A stretch of 64,000 nucleotides of DNA from Ardenticatenales bacterium (GCA_020634575.1 JACKBM010000005.1:1-64000); one strand, 5' to 3'; shown: positions 14,394 to 23,148, counted from the first letter of the stretch. Numbers and translations: made by a program. The notes: a model not told the origin generated them from the letters alone.

Positions 14394-16979
14394 ATGAAAA
14401 TAATTCTCCCTGAACTCTGCCTCGTCACTCTCATCGGCGCCTCTGGCTCGGGCAAATCATCTTTTGCGCGGCAGCATTTTTTGCCGACGGAGGTGGTGAG
14501 CTCGGATTTTTGCCGGGCGCTGGTGTCGGATGATGAGAATAGCGCCGAGGCGACCGCGGATGCGTTTGACCTGTTGCACTACATCGCCGACAAGCGGCTG
14601 GCCCGCGGCCACCTGACGGTGGTCGATGCCACCAATGTGCAGCGGGAGTCGCGGGCGCGGCTGGTGCAGTTGGCCCGGAGCCAGCATGTGCTGCCGGTGG
14701 CCATCGTCCTCAATATGCCGCGCGAGGTCTGCCTGGAACGGAACCGGACGCGGACTGATCGGACGATCCCGGAGCATGCGATCCGCCGTCATCTGAGCGA
14801 TCTGCGTCGCTCGTTGCGCCGCCTCAAAAGCGAAGGGTTCCGCCGCATTTTCATCCTCAACAGCCCTGAACAGGTGGGCGAAGTCACCATTGAGCGGGAG
14901 CCGCTGTGGAACAATCTCAAAGAGCGAACTGGCCCGTTTGACATCATCGGCGACATCCACGGCTGCACGACGGAGCTGGAGGCGTTGCTGGCGGAGCTGG
15001 GGTATCTGTATGAGGAAGAACCGGCCGGTCCCCACTGGACCTACCACCGCCGCTATACCCATCCGGCCGGTCGCCAGGCGATCTTCCTGGGTGACCTCAC
15101 CGACCGCGGCCCGCGCAACCTCGATGCCTATCAGCTCGTCCGCCGCATGGTCGAAAGCGGCGCTGCCCTTTGTATACCCGGCAATCATGACGTCAAGCTG
15201 CTGCGCTGGTTGGATGGGCGTAATGTAGCCCTGACGCATGGCCTGGATCTGACGGTCGCCGAGCTGGCACTGCTGCCGGAAGCGGTGGCGGCGCCATTCA
15301 AAAAGGAGATGGCGACCTTTATCCGCGACCGGATCAGTCATTATGTTTTGGACGAGGGCCGGCTGGTGGTGGCCCACGCCGGTCTGAAGGAAGCGTTCCA
15401 GGGGCGTTCGTCGGGCGCGGTGCGGGAATTTGCCCTGTACGGCGATACGACGGGCGAACGAGATGAGTACGGCCTGCCGGTCCGGCTGGATTGGGCGGCG
15501 GATTATCGGGGCCGGGCGCTGGTTGCGTACGGCCATACGCCGACGGCGACGGCGGAATGGTTGAACAACACCATCTGCCTGGATACCGGCTGTGTCTTCG
15601 GCCACAAGCTGACGGCGCTGCGCTACCCGGAAAAAGAGCTGGTCGATGTCCCTGCGGCTGAGACCTATGCCGAATCGGCGCGCCCCTTCTTGCTTGAGGC
15701 GCCCACATTCACGGCGCAGCAGCAAAACGACCGGATGCTGGATATCGCCGATGTGCTGGGCCAGCGGCGGCTATCGACGCGGCTGCTGCCCCGTCTCACC
15801 GTCCGGGCTGAGAACAGCACGGCGGCGCTGGAGGTGATGAGCCGCTTCGGCGCTGACCCGCGCTGGCTCATCTACCTGCCACCGACGATGTCGCCGGTCG
15901 AGACCAGCACTCTGCCTGATTTCCTGGAGCATCCGGAGCAAGCGTTTGCCTACTTCCGCAGTGAAGGGGTTGAGCGCGTGATTTGCGAAGAGAAACATAT
16001 GGGCTCACGGGCGGTGGTTGTGGTTTGCCGGGATGAGGCGGCGGCAGCGCGCGCGTTTGGCGTGGATGGGGGCGAGACGGGGATTGTATACACGCGGACC
16101 GGCCGGCGCTTTTTTGACGATGCGGCTCTTGAGTCGGCATTGCTGGGCCAACTGCGTGAGGCGCTGACCGAAAGCGGCTTCTGGGCTGAGCTGGCGACGG
16201 ATTGGGTTTGCCTGGATTGTGAACTGATGCCCTGGTCGGCCAAGGCGCAGGGGCTGCTGCAGGATCAATATGCGGCAGTTGGCAGCGCGGCGACGGCATC
16301 GTTAGGGGCGTCGTTGGCTGTTTTGGGGCAGGCGGCGGCCCGGGGATTGGCCATCGAGCCGTTGCAGACGCGCTATCAAACGCGCCTGGCGGCAGCGGAG
16401 GCGTATGTGGACGCTTACCGGGCTTACTGCTGGCCGGTGGCCGCGCTGGCCGATTTGCGGCTGGCCCCATTCCATATTCTGGCGACCGAGGGCGCGGCGC
16501 ATGTTGATAAAGATCATGGCTGGCACATGAGCTGGATCGAGCGCATCTGTGCGGCGCCGTCAGCCGCGCCGCTGCTGTTTGCCACGCGCCATGAGACGGT
16601 CGAGCTGGCGGACCCGGACAGCGTGGCCCGGGCCACGGCCTGGTGGTTGGCGATGACCGGCCGGGGTGGCGAGGGGATGGTCGTTAAGCCGTATGGCTTT
16701 ATCGCCCAGGGGCCAAAAGGGGCTGTCCAGCCGGCGCTGAAGGTGCGAGGGCGCGAATATCTGCGTATCATTTACGGGCCGGAGTATACGGCGCCGGAAA
16801 ACCTGGAACGGTTGCGCCGGCGCGGCGTGGGCCGCAAACGGTCGTTGGCCGGGCGCGAGTTTGCCCTGGGCGTGGAGGCGCTGGAACGGTTTGTCGACGG
16901 GCAGCCGTTGCGCCGGGTACATGAGTGCGTCTTCGCCGTCCTGGCTCTCGAATCCGAGCCCGTCGATCCAAGACTATAG
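14394..16979 (+). CDS. pnkp: Pnkp, polynucleotide kinase-phosphatase-ligase
   Basis: Pnkp heals and seals broken RNA. It phosphorylates the 5'-OH, removes the 2',3'-phosphate and ligates. All three modules of the 861-residue enzyme are visible. The kinase P-loop is GASGSGKSSF near the N terminus. The calcineurin-like phosphatase begins about residue 182 with DIIGDIHGC and continues with GDLTDRGP and GNHD. The C-terminal ligase/adenylyltransferase has the nucleotidyl Lys in EEKHMGSRAVV (about 533) and later motifs such as GGEGMVVKP. The length matches the family. With hen1 upstream it forms the known bacterial RNA-repair pair. The start lacks a clear ribosome site. The 3' end meets a dispersed hairpin repeat. 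Confidence 0.96.
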   Translation: MKIILPELCLVTLIGASGSGKSSFARQHFLPTEVVSSDFCRALVSDDENSAEATADAFDLLHYIADKRLARGHLTVVDATNVQRESRARLVQLARSQHVLPVAIVLNMPREVCLERNRTRTDRTIPEHAIRRHLSDLRRSLRRLKSEGFRRIFILNSPEQVGEVTIEREPLWNNLKERTGPFDIIGDIHGCTTELEALLAELGYLYEEEPAGPHWTYHRRYTHPAGRQAIFLGDLTDRGPRNLDAYQLVRRMVESGAALCIPGNHDVKLLRWLDGRNVALTHGLDLTVAELALLPEAVAAPFKKEMATFIRDRISHYVLDEGRLVVAHAGLKEAFQGRSSGAVREFALYGDTTGERDEYGLPVRLDWAADYRGRALVAYGHTPTATAEWLNNTICLDTGCVFGHKLTALRYPEKELVDVPAAETYAESARPFLLEAPTFTAQQQNDRMLDIADVLGQRRLSTRLLPRLTVRAENSTAALEVMSRFGADPRWLIYLPPTMSPVETSTLPDFLEHPEQAFAYFRSEGVERVICEEKHMGSRAVVVVCRDEAAAARAFGVDGGETGIVYTRTGRRFFDDAALESALLGQLREALTESGFWAELATDWVCLDCELMPWSAKAQGLLQDQYAAVGSAATASLGASLAVLGQAAARGLAIEPLQTRYQTRLAAAEAYVDAYRAYCWPVAALADLRLAPFHILATEGAAHVDKDHGWHMSWIERICAAPSAAPLLFATRHETVELADPDSVARATAWWLAMTGRGGEGMVVKPYGFIAQGPKGAVQPALKVRGREYLRIIYGPEYTAPENLERLRRRGVGRKRSLAGREFALGVEALERFVDGQPLRRVHECVFAVLALESEPVDPRL

Positions 16980-16984
16980 GAGAG

Positions 16985-17104
16985 GCCACGGATTAGCACG
17001 GATTTAAGAGGATTTTCTTTTGTTGATAAGATTTGGTCGCATGATGTCCAATAAAAAAAGAATCCGTGCCAAATCCGTGTCAGCTTGTGCTGAGCGCAGC
17101 GAAG
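16985..17104. repeat. CCACGGATT hairpin repeat with attached module
   Basis: An interrupted inverted repeat with GGCCACGGATTAGCACGGATT on the left and AATCCGTGCCAAATCCGTGT on the right, with A/T-rich loop sequence. The 21-nt word CTTGTGCTGAGCGCAGCGAA-G follows at 17084-17104; its exact complement lies at 18620-18640. A second long copy of the hairpin is at 54805-54884. Confidence 0.7.
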
Positions 17105-17107
17105 TGC

Positions 17108-18070
17108 ATGGCCAAAAACATGAGCAGGCTTGAGTTTGAGGCGATTAACCTGGGGTTGATCCAGGCACAGAAAGAGGTGCGCGAGCGGGACCGGTTGCTG
17201 GATATTATGGCCGGGCTGGATCGGCGGCTGGGGCAACTGGAGGCGCGGCTGGTGGACGAGAAGGCGCGAGCGAAGAAGGCTGTGCGCGAATATCGGGATC
17301 CGCCGTTGTACAGCATCCTCAGTCTGGGGGACTCGGGTGGGGCGGCTGGCCGGCGCGATCGGGCACTGGCGGCCCGGTTGGCAGTGGAGGGGACAGAGGC
17401 CGAGATCGCCGGCGTCAGGGGGCAAATTGCCGAGTTGGAAAGCCAGCTCATCGATTTTGCCAACAGCGACGAGCGCGTTCGGGAATTGGCATCGGCCCAA
17501 TTGGCGCTGATTCAGGCGGCGGGTTTGGAGTATGGTGACGAACTGGCCAGGTTGTCGGCCGAATTAAGCGTCGCCGAGGCGGCTGTAAGTGAGTACGGTG
17601 AAGCGCTGACCTGGCAGGGGCGGGCTTTAAGTCAACTACACCGCCTGGACGAAATGGTGCAGGCGCTAGCTACAATTTGTGGCCCCACCCTGGATCTGCG
17701 CCCGGACGACTTCCGTTTGCGAGAACTGGATGAGACGTTGGCAGCAACCTACGACTGGATGCATCAGACGCACCTGACCCTGCGACGCTGCGAACGGGAG
17801 ATGGCCGATACGCCGCAGCAATTACCGGCCGGTTTTGCTGACCGCCCACCATTCGACAAAGCTTTTTTCATCCCCTTTAGCTTGCTCAAAAGGCGGCAAA
17901 CCATCGCTGACTGGCACCATTTTGTGCGTCAGCGCCTGTTGGAACTGGTTGCCCAACAACGACCACTGCAGGATGAAGCTGCCGTGCTCGAGACCCGGCG
18001 GCAGCAACTGCACGCTGAACGAACCGTCCTGCTTAACCTGATGTGGCGCGAGGAAAACTTCGCCGACTAA
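17108..18070 (+). CDS. Coiled-coil protein of unknown function
   Basis: About 320 residues, nearly all helical. Long heptad-like stretches rich in Leu, Ala, Glu, Arg and Gln cover about residues 1-210. A more compact part (about 215-320) has Trp and Arg clusters and ends LLNLMWREENFAD. No membrane span or signal is seen. Starts at 17108 or 17120 are both possible, and neither has a good ribosome site. The longer frame from 17066 would begin inside the repeat at 16985-17104 and is unlikely. It follows pnkp on the same strand at a distance of about 130 bp. A link to RNA repair is not shown. Confidence 0.6.
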   Translation: MAKNMSRLEFEAINLGLIQAQKEVRERDRLLDIMAGLDRRLGQLEARLVDEKARAKKAVREYRDPPLYSILSLGDSGGAAGRRDRALAARLAVEGTEAEIAGVRGQIAELESQLIDFANSDERVRELASAQLALIQAAGLEYGDELARLSAELSVAEAAVSEYGEALTWQGRALSQLHRLDEMVQALATICGPTLDLRPDDFRLRELDETLAATYDWMHQTHLTLRRCEREMADTPQQLPAGFADRPPFDKAFFIPFSLLKRRQTIADWHHFVRQRLLELVAQQRPLQDEAAVLETRRQQLHAERTVLLNLMWREENFAD

Positions 18071-18128
18071 CGATGTCAGGCTGATTGTTCGCTCGTCAGC
18101 CGCATGATTGTCCCCAGCGCAAAGATTT

Positions 18129-18201
18129 TTGACGAATCACAAAAGAATTTTGGTGAAAACGCCAAAATGTCGTTGACATTCGTCAATTCTTTGTGTATTA
18201 T
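18129..18201 (+). promoter_or_regulatory. Consensus promoter with nested inverted repeats
   Basis: TTGACA (18173-18178), exactly 17 bp, TATTAT (18196-18201). Two inverted repeats surround and overlap it: TTGACGAAT (18129-18137) with ATTCGTCAA (18178-18186), and inside it ATTTTGG (18147-18153) with CCAAAAT (18162-18168). The outer right arm lies on the spacer, which is a natural place for repressor binding. The likely regulator is the DUF2089 gene product itself. Confidence 0.75.
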
Positions 18202-18230
18202 CCCCATCAGTAGCACAAAAAAGGAAACAC

Positions 18231-18605
18231 ATGCGCAAAATTCTGGAAGAATGCCCCGCCTGCGGCAGCGACCTCGTCATTACCCAACTGAGTTGCACGC
18301 GCTGCACCACCGTCGTGAACGGCCATTTCCAGGCGACGCCTTTTGCCCGCCTGTCGGCTGATCAGCTCCAATTTTTGGAGACGTTTGTCAAAAGCAAGGG
18401 TAATGTCAAGGAGATGGAGCGGGAACTGGGCATTTCTTATTGGGCCATCCGCAATCAGATCAACGATATGATTGCCGAGCTGGGTTTTGACACGGAGCCA
18501 TTGGATACCTCCGCCGACGCCCAGGCCCGTCATGAAATCCTGCAACGCGTTGAAACCGGCGAGATCACCATCGAAGAAGCCGCCCGGTTGTTGGAAGAGA
18601 GTTAG
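18231..18605 (+). CDS. DUF2089-family putative transcriptional regulator
   Basis: A 124-residue protein with an N-terminal zinc ribbon (Cys 8, 11, 22, 25) followed by a helix-turn-helix-like middle (about 45-85, KGNVKEMERELGISYWAIR). The C-terminal helical hairpin reads EILQRVETGEITIEEAARLL. The same hairpin pattern opens the next gene product (QILQMVANGKITAAEANQLL). DUF2089 proteins are usually encoded next to SHOCT-like or DUF4097-type envelope-stress proteins, which is what is seen. AAGGAAA precedes the ATG. The promoter is near consensus and covered by inverted repeats, so autoregulation is likely. The regulatory role is inferred from domains and context. Confidence 0.85.
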   Translation: MRKILEECPACGSDLVITQLSCTRCTTVVNGHFQATPFARLSADQLQFLETFVKSKGNVKEMERELGISYWAIRNQINDMIAELGFDTEPLDTSADAQARHEILQRVETGEITIEEAARLLEES

Positions 18606-18609
18606 TTTG

Positions 18610-18723
18610 GCCGCAGATACTTCGCTGCGCTCAGCACAAGTTGTCGCGGATTTTGGGGATTCTGCTTTCGCATTTAGCTCAAATCGCGAGACCAACATCC
18701 TGATAATCTGCGAAATCCGCGGC
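18610..18723. repeat. GCCGCAGAT...ATCCGCGGC hairpin repeat
   Basis: An imperfect inverted repeat between the DUF2089 gene and its partner. It contains CTTCGCTGCGCTCAGCACAA (18620-18639), the exact complement of the module at 17084-17104. Confidence 0.65.
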
Positions 18724-18848
18724 TAAAAAAAGATTCAGCTTCTCACCCACAAATTGAAAACATCAGTTGAAGGTCATTTGTAGGCGCCAGCTTATGCCTG
18801 CGTGTCTGGTTCAGGCTGCCTGCCGGGTGACCGAGGAAGGAGTACGAC

Positions 18849-19916
18849 ATGTCCGAAGAACAGATGCAGATTTTGCAGATGGTTGCTAATGGCAAGATCA
18901 CAGCAGCGGAAGCCAATCAGCTTCTGCAGGCGATTGCCAGGGCTGATGCTAAAGCTGAGGCCCAGGAGTCATTTGAAGGGGATTTTGAGTGGCCCGAGAT
19001 GCCGGAAATGCCCAAGATCCCGCCGTTCCCCGCCATGCCCAACCTGCCTAACCTGCCCAAGATGCCGTTCCCGCCGCCGTCCCCCCGTCGTGGGACCGGC
19101 CGGTCTGGCCGTGAAAACCGGCTCAAGAGTTATGGCAACGCCATGAAAGCGGCCGGTTTTGACTTTTCTGACCGGGAATTGCGCTCCATGCAGCACCATG
19201 TCACCGTTGAGTTTGCCCAGGCACTGCGCGACGCCGGCGTGACCGACTTGAATGGGCGCGAGCTGACCGAGATGGCCATTCACGGAGTCCGCCCGCGCTT
19301 CATTCGCGAAGCGCGTGAGCTGGGGCTGGATCTCAACGTGCGTGAGCTGGTGGAAATGCATATCCACGGCATTTCTATCCGCTTTATCCGGAAGGCTAAA
19401 GAGCTGGGGTTGGACAATCTGAACGCCAGGGAACTGGTAGAAATGGGTATCCACAATGTGGACCTGAACCTGATGTCGACATTCAAGGCGATCGGTATGC
19501 ATGTCAATGCCCGCGAGATGGTTGATCTGTCCATCCATAGCGTGACCCCATCGCTGGTTCAGGCCATCAACGGCCTGGGCCTTACAAACCTCACCGTGCG
19601 TGAAGTCGTTAGCATGGGCATCCACGGGCTGGACGAGGATTTGCTTGAGGCAATCGCCGCTCAGCAGCTACCGGGTCTGACCGCCAAAGACGTGATCGAC
19701 ATGGGTATTCATGGGGTGGATGAGGGGCTGCTTGAATCTGCTCGCGAGCGTTACGGCAAGGAATTGCGCCCCAAGGATATCATCGACATGGCCATCCACG
19801 GTGACTGGGATGATGAGCCCTATCGCCCCAGCCGTCATAGCCGCCACGATCGTGGCCACGACCCCGCCGCCGAAATTGACGAGATCAAGCGTTTAAAAGA
19901 CGAAGAAAGCGACTAA
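18849..19916 (+). CDS. SHOCT-like protein with helical IHG repeats
   Basis: A 355-residue protein. Residues 1-33 form a SHOCT-like helical hairpin like that at the end of the preceding regulator. A Pro/Met-rich linker (about 45-80, with EMPEMPKIPPFPAMP) follows. From about residue 100 there are about eight repeats of 26-27 residues, each with a REL-V-M-IHG core (for example NVRELVEMHIHGISIRFIRKA). Similar repeats follow some M56/BlaR1-type peptidases. The C terminus is His/Arg/Asp-rich. It is probably a soluble scaffold or sensor, and resembles LiaX-type proteins only in its start. GAAGGAG precedes the ATG. With the DUF2089 gene it probably forms a stress-response pair. Confidence 0.75.
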   Translation: MSEEQMQILQMVANGKITAAEANQLLQAIARADAKAEAQESFEGDFEWPEMPEMPKIPPFPAMPNLPNLPKMPFPPPSPRRGTGRSGRENRLKSYGNAMKAAGFDFSDRELRSMQHHVTVEFAQALRDAGVTDLNGRELTEMAIHGVRPRFIREARELGLDLNVRELVEMHIHGISIRFIRKAKELGLDNLNARELVEMGIHNVDLNLMSTFKAIGMHVNAREMVDLSIHSVTPSLVQAINGLGLTNLTVREVVSMGIHGLDEDLLEAIAAQQLPGLTAKDVIDMGIHGVDEGLLESARERYGKELRPKDIIDMAIHGDWDDEPYRPSRHSRHDRGHDPAAEIDEIKRLKDEESD

Positions 19917-19997
19917 CCAACCTGACAGGTCCCCCCAACCTGACAGGTTGCCAACCCGACGGGTCCCCGACCCGTCGGGTTATCGACCTGTCGGGTT
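19917..19997. repeat. Array of AACCTGACAGGTT palindromes
   Basis: Five short palindromic units in a row: AACCTGACAGGT, AACCTGACAGGTT, AACCCGACGGGT, ACCCGTCGGGTT and ACCTGTCGGGTT, spaced by a few bases. It fills the gap between two genes. The same units occur at 5164, 27269 and 32662. Confidence 0.8.
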
Positions 19998-20040
19998 GGC
20001 TTTGGTACACTCCGGGCTGTTCACGAGCAAGGAGTGCACC

Positions 20041-20406
20041 ATGGCGGCCATTCTGGAAATCCACCGCGTTCTGTCTAATACAACCTGGCTATTCTTTTTC
20101 TTCCTGGGAGTCTGGGGATTGTTCCGTGCCTTCCGGCGCGAGGCGGTGGATGGGAGCTACCTGGGCGCCCTGGTAATCGCCGAACTGCTGTTTATCGTCC
20201 AGGGAATCCTGGGCCTGATTTTGGGATTGGGCGAGGCGACCTTCGACGAAATCCATGTCCTCTACGGTGTCTTTGGCATCGTCTTTCTCCCCTTCATTTA
20301 CTTCTATCAGCGCGGAGATGACTCTAACCGGGCTCAATGGGTTTATGCTTTTGCTACCCTGTTCATGTTTGGCATCGCGCTACGCTCCATCCAGACGGCG
20401 CCTTAA
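20041..20406 (+). CDS. Hypothetical four-pass membrane protein
   Basis: 121 residues, with AAGGAG 6 nt before the ATG. Four hydrophobic spans cover most of the protein (about 10-30, 42-65, 72-90, 100-117). The loops are short. The family is not recognised. Its TAA overlaps the TAA of the convergent acyl-CoA synthetase gene in the palindrome TTAA (20403-20406), so the two genes end on each other. Confidence 0.75.
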   Translation: MAAILEIHRVLSNTTWLFFFFLGVWGLFRAFRREAVDGSYLGALVIAELLFIVQGILGLILGLGEATFDEIHVLYGVFGIVFLPFIYFYQRGDDSNRAQWVYAFATLFMFGIALRSIQTAP

Positions 20407-22214
20407 CGGCCGGGCGGGGGCGCCAGCGCCTCATCGTATAGCTGGTTGAGCTCGGCAGCGTACGTTGCCTGCACAATTTGCCGCTTCAGCTTCAATGTAG
20501 GCGTCAACATCCCATTGGCGACGGTGAACTCTTCCGGAGCCAGGTGGAAATATTTGATGGTTTCATACCGGGCCAGTTGCGCATTGACCAGTTCCACCTC
20601 AGCCTGAATCAGCGCCTGCACCCCCTCATCCTGCACCAATTCCGGTAAACGCAAGCCTTGCCGCCCGTTGCGGTCGGCCCAATCGAAAATTGCTGCCTCG
20701 TCCAGGGTCAGGACAGCGACGAGGTATTTACGCCGGTCGCCGTAGACCATGGCGCCATTGATGTAGGGGCTGTTCAGCAGCAGCAGCTCGATATTGGCCG
20801 GCGCGATGTTTTTGCCGCCGGCCGTGACAATCAGGTTCTTTTTGCGGTCAGTGATGCGCAGGAAGCCATCATTATCGATTTCACCGATGTCGCCACTGTG
20901 GAACCAGCCCTCAGCATCGATCGCTGCCCGAGTCGCCTCTGGCTCACGGAAATATTCGCGGAAAACGCCGGGTCCACGCAGCAGAATCTCGCCATCAGCG
21001 GCGATTTTCATCTCCGATTCGGGCAGGGCCGGGCCGACGGTGCCGAGGCGGAATTGTTCCGGCCGGTTCAGGGTAATCGGGCTGCTTGTCTCCGTTAGCC
21101 CATACCCCTCATAAAGGGGTAGGCCGATGGCGTGGAAGAATTCCAGGACTTCCAGGCTGAGCGGGGCGGCGCCGGAGGTCAGGTAGCGAATCCGTTTGCC
21201 AAAAAGGGTGGCCCGCAATTTACGGAAAATCAGCCGTTCGTAAAACTTGAGCTGCAGATTGAGCCAGAAGGGCAGCGGTTCGCCCCGCTGGCGGCAGGCG
21301 GTGGCCTGCCGGCCGGCCAGGAGCGCGTTGTGAAAGAGCTGGCGGCGGCGGACCGGGGCGGCCGCGACCCGGGCCAGGACGCCGGCCTGGATCTTCTCGA
21401 AGACGCGAGGCACGGCCGTGACGGTTGTCGGCTGGATGGTTTGGCACGCTGCCAACAGCTGGAAAATATCCTCGATGTAATACCCTTTCAGCCCGGCAGC
21501 CGCAGCAATGTAGCTGTTGACCCGCTGGAGGATGTGGGCCATCGGCAGAAAAGCGATGCTGACATCGTCGGCTGTCACCTGCATGTACTCTGTGACGATG
21601 CGGGCGACGCTGGCCAGGTTACGCTGGCTGAGGACGACCCCCTTGGGTGGGCCGGTGGTGCCGCTGGTGTAGACGAGGGCGGCCATGTCGTCTGGCTGGA
21701 TGGCGTCAAGGCGCGTTTCCAGCAATTCGGGTTGGCTACCAAGCGTCGCCGCGCCGATATCGCGCATAGTGGCCAGCGAGAACCAGGGACCGGCCGGTGC
21801 CCCCGCCTCATCCAGCAGGACAATTTTCTCCAGGGCCGGCAGATTCTCCCCAACCAACCGGGCCAACTGGCCCTGGTCCTCGGCAATCAGCACTTTGCTC
21901 TCGCTGTGGTTGAGAATGTAGGCGCATTGTTCGGTGGTGCTGGTCGGGTAAATGCCGACGGTGACAGCGCCGATCTGCAAAATGGCCCGGTCCATAAGCG
22001 CCCATTCGTAACGTGTCTGGCTGAGGATGGCGACGCGATCCCCCGGCGCCACACCCCAGGCGACCAGGGCGGCACTGTAAGCAGAAGTCAGCGCGATTTG
22101 CTCGGCCGTAGTCAGGGCGCGGTAGCCCCCTTTGCCGTCAGGGTAGAAGACGGTGGCCCGCTCCGGGGCTTTGGCGGCTGCGTCGGCCAGCATGTGGGGG
22201 ATGGTCTCGCGCAT
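20403..22214 (-). CDS. Long-chain acyl-CoA synthetase (AMP-forming)
   Basis: A 603-residue enzyme of the FadD/FAA1 kind. It activates fatty acids with ATP and CoA through an acyl-adenylate. The P-loop motif is YTSGTTGPPKGV (about 180). Further motifs are YEGYGLTET and GWFHSGDIGEID, and the C-terminal catalytic Lys lies in the NGMLTPTLKLKR segment. AGGAGGAG precedes the ATG. The gene starts 15 nt after the stop of the NAT-like gene, so they should be co-transcribed. Chain-length preference cannot be read. The enzyme is cytosolic or peripheral to the membrane. Confidence 0.93.
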   Translation of the reverse strand: MRETIPHMLADAAAKAPERATVFYPDGKGGYRALTTAEQIALTSAYSAALVAWGVAPGDRVAILSQTRYEWALMDRAILQIGAVTVGIYPTSTTEQCAYILNHSESKVLIAEDQGQLARLVGENLPALEKIVLLDEAGAPAGPWFSLATMRDIGAATLGSQPELLETRLDAIQPDDMAALVYTSGTTGPPKGVVLSQRNLASVARIVTEYMQVTADDVSIAFLPMAHILQRVNSYIAAAAGLKGYYIEDIFQLLAACQTIQPTTVTAVPRVFEKIQAGVLARVAAAPVRRRQLFHNALLAGRQATACRQRGEPLPFWLNLQLKFYERLIFRKLRATLFGKRIRYLTSGAAPLSLEVLEFFHAIGLPLYEGYGLTETSSPITLNRPEQFRLGTVGPALPESEMKIAADGEILLRGPGVFREYFREPEATRAAIDAEGWFHSGDIGEIDNDGFLRITDRKKNLIVTAGGKNIAPANIELLLLNSPYINGAMVYGDRRKYLVAVLTLDEAAIFDWADRNGRQGLRLPELVQDEGVQALIQAEVELVNAQLARYETIKYFHLAPEEFTVANGMLTPTLKLKRQIVQATYAAELNQLYDEALAPPPGR

Positions 22215-22229
22215 CGTTCTCCTCCTGAA

Positions 22230-23039
22230 TCAGTTCATGGCCTGGACAATGGCCAGCGCCTGGCGGATGGTCTCGGCGTCGACGCCGGTGACACGACTGA
22301 CCGTGGTGGCTGGGTCTGGACCCGGGTCCAGCGGGGTGTGGTGGCCGGTGCGGAACGCTTCCCAGGTATAGGGAGTGGTCTGGCTATTGAAGCGGTGGAT
22401 GGTCTGGCCCTGGCGGGTGTTGATGACGACCCGGTTGAGGAAATAGCCATCCGGGCCGTAGTCAGCGATGACGGCTTGCTGGTAGGTGGCGAGGGGGACC
22501 GGCCGGTCAATCAGCGTAAACGCATTCGGCGCCGGGTGGGGCGCGCGCAGGATCTGGTAAACATCGTTCCCTGCCGGCACGACCTGGTAGCTAAAAACGG
22601 TGCTGGCGGCGCGTGTTGCCTGGCCGGGTTCGACGGGTAATGGCACAAAAAGCGGCAACCCCACATCCACCAGCCACTTCTCGCCATCCAACCGGACGAT
22701 CAGTGCCGTATGGCAGCCGACCTGTTCACCCATGTTGTTGATGGTCAGATACAGTTCGAAGCCGAGTTGCTCCAGGAGGGCATAGAAGGCCAAGTTGCTC
22801 TCGAAACAGGTGCCGCCCAGGCCGTGTGTTTCGGCCTGCTGCCAGAATGTCGCCGGCCAATTCACGCACGCCTCGTTGTCAGCATGTTGGGCCCGGCGGA
22901 CCAGACGGGAGGCGCTTTCCCAGGGAACGTGTTCCGTGTAGGCTGCCAGCAAGGTTGTCAGGAAAGGCAATGACGGTGGGCTGGCCAACACGTCGAGAAA
23001 GGCTAAAATCTGCTCTGTCTGGTTGTTGGAAAGGAGCAT
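22230..23039 (-). CDS. Arylamine N-acetyltransferase-like protein
   Basis: A 269-residue protein of the NAT/thioesterase-like cysteine family. The catalytic triad is intact: Cys78 in GGTCFE, His110 in GCHTALIV and Asp125 in LVDVGL. Classical NATs move an acetyl group from acetyl-CoA to arylamines or hydrazines. Relatives in biosynthetic clusters make amide bonds on thioester-bound chains. Directly downstream is an acyl-CoA synthetase in the same operon, which makes an acyl-transfer role plausible. AGAGG precedes the ATG. The triad is seen; the substrate is not known. Confidence 0.85.
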   Translation of the reverse strand: MLLSNNQTEQILAFLDVLASPPSLPFLTTLLAAYTEHVPWESASRLVRRAQHADNEACVNWPATFWQQAETHGLGGTCFESNLAFYALLEQLGFELYLTINNMGEQVGCHTALIVRLDGEKWLVDVGLPLFVPLPVEPGQATRAASTVFSYQVVPAGNDVYQILRAPHPAPNAFTLIDRPVPLATYQQAVIADYGPDGYFLNRVVINTRQGQTIHRFNSQTTPYTWEAFRTGHHTPLDPGPDPATTVSRVTGVDAETIRQALAIVQAMN

Positions 23040-23096
23040 CTGGACCTCTGATAGTTCACTAACGAAACTATGTTAGCATAAGGGCGTTTTTGGAGA

Positions 23097-23128
23097 TAGC
23101 TATTAGCTGATAGCTGTCAGCTGTTAGG
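23097..23128. repeat. AGCTATTAGCTGATAGCTG-type repeat
   Basis: The tandem word TAGCTATTAGCTGATAGCTG continues into TCAGCTGTTAG just before the thioredoxin gene. It belongs to the family at 14303-14376 and 38334-38362. Confidence 0.65.
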
Positions 23129-23148
23129 TAGGATGGGCAGGTGGTTTT

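Noticed and set aside
14457..15725. A 422-codon minus-strand frame inside pnkp
   Set aside because: Antisense to conserved kinase and phosphatase motifs; composition is Arg/Gln-rich and has no recognisable domain.
19917..19997. Intrinsic terminator after the SHOCT-like gene
   Set aside because: The palindromes are not followed by a T-run and belong to a dispersed repeat family.
21132..22640. A 502-codon plus-strand frame across the acyl-CoA synthetase and NAT-like genes
   Set aside because: It spans two verified genes on the other strand and their junction, with no ribosome site or domain.
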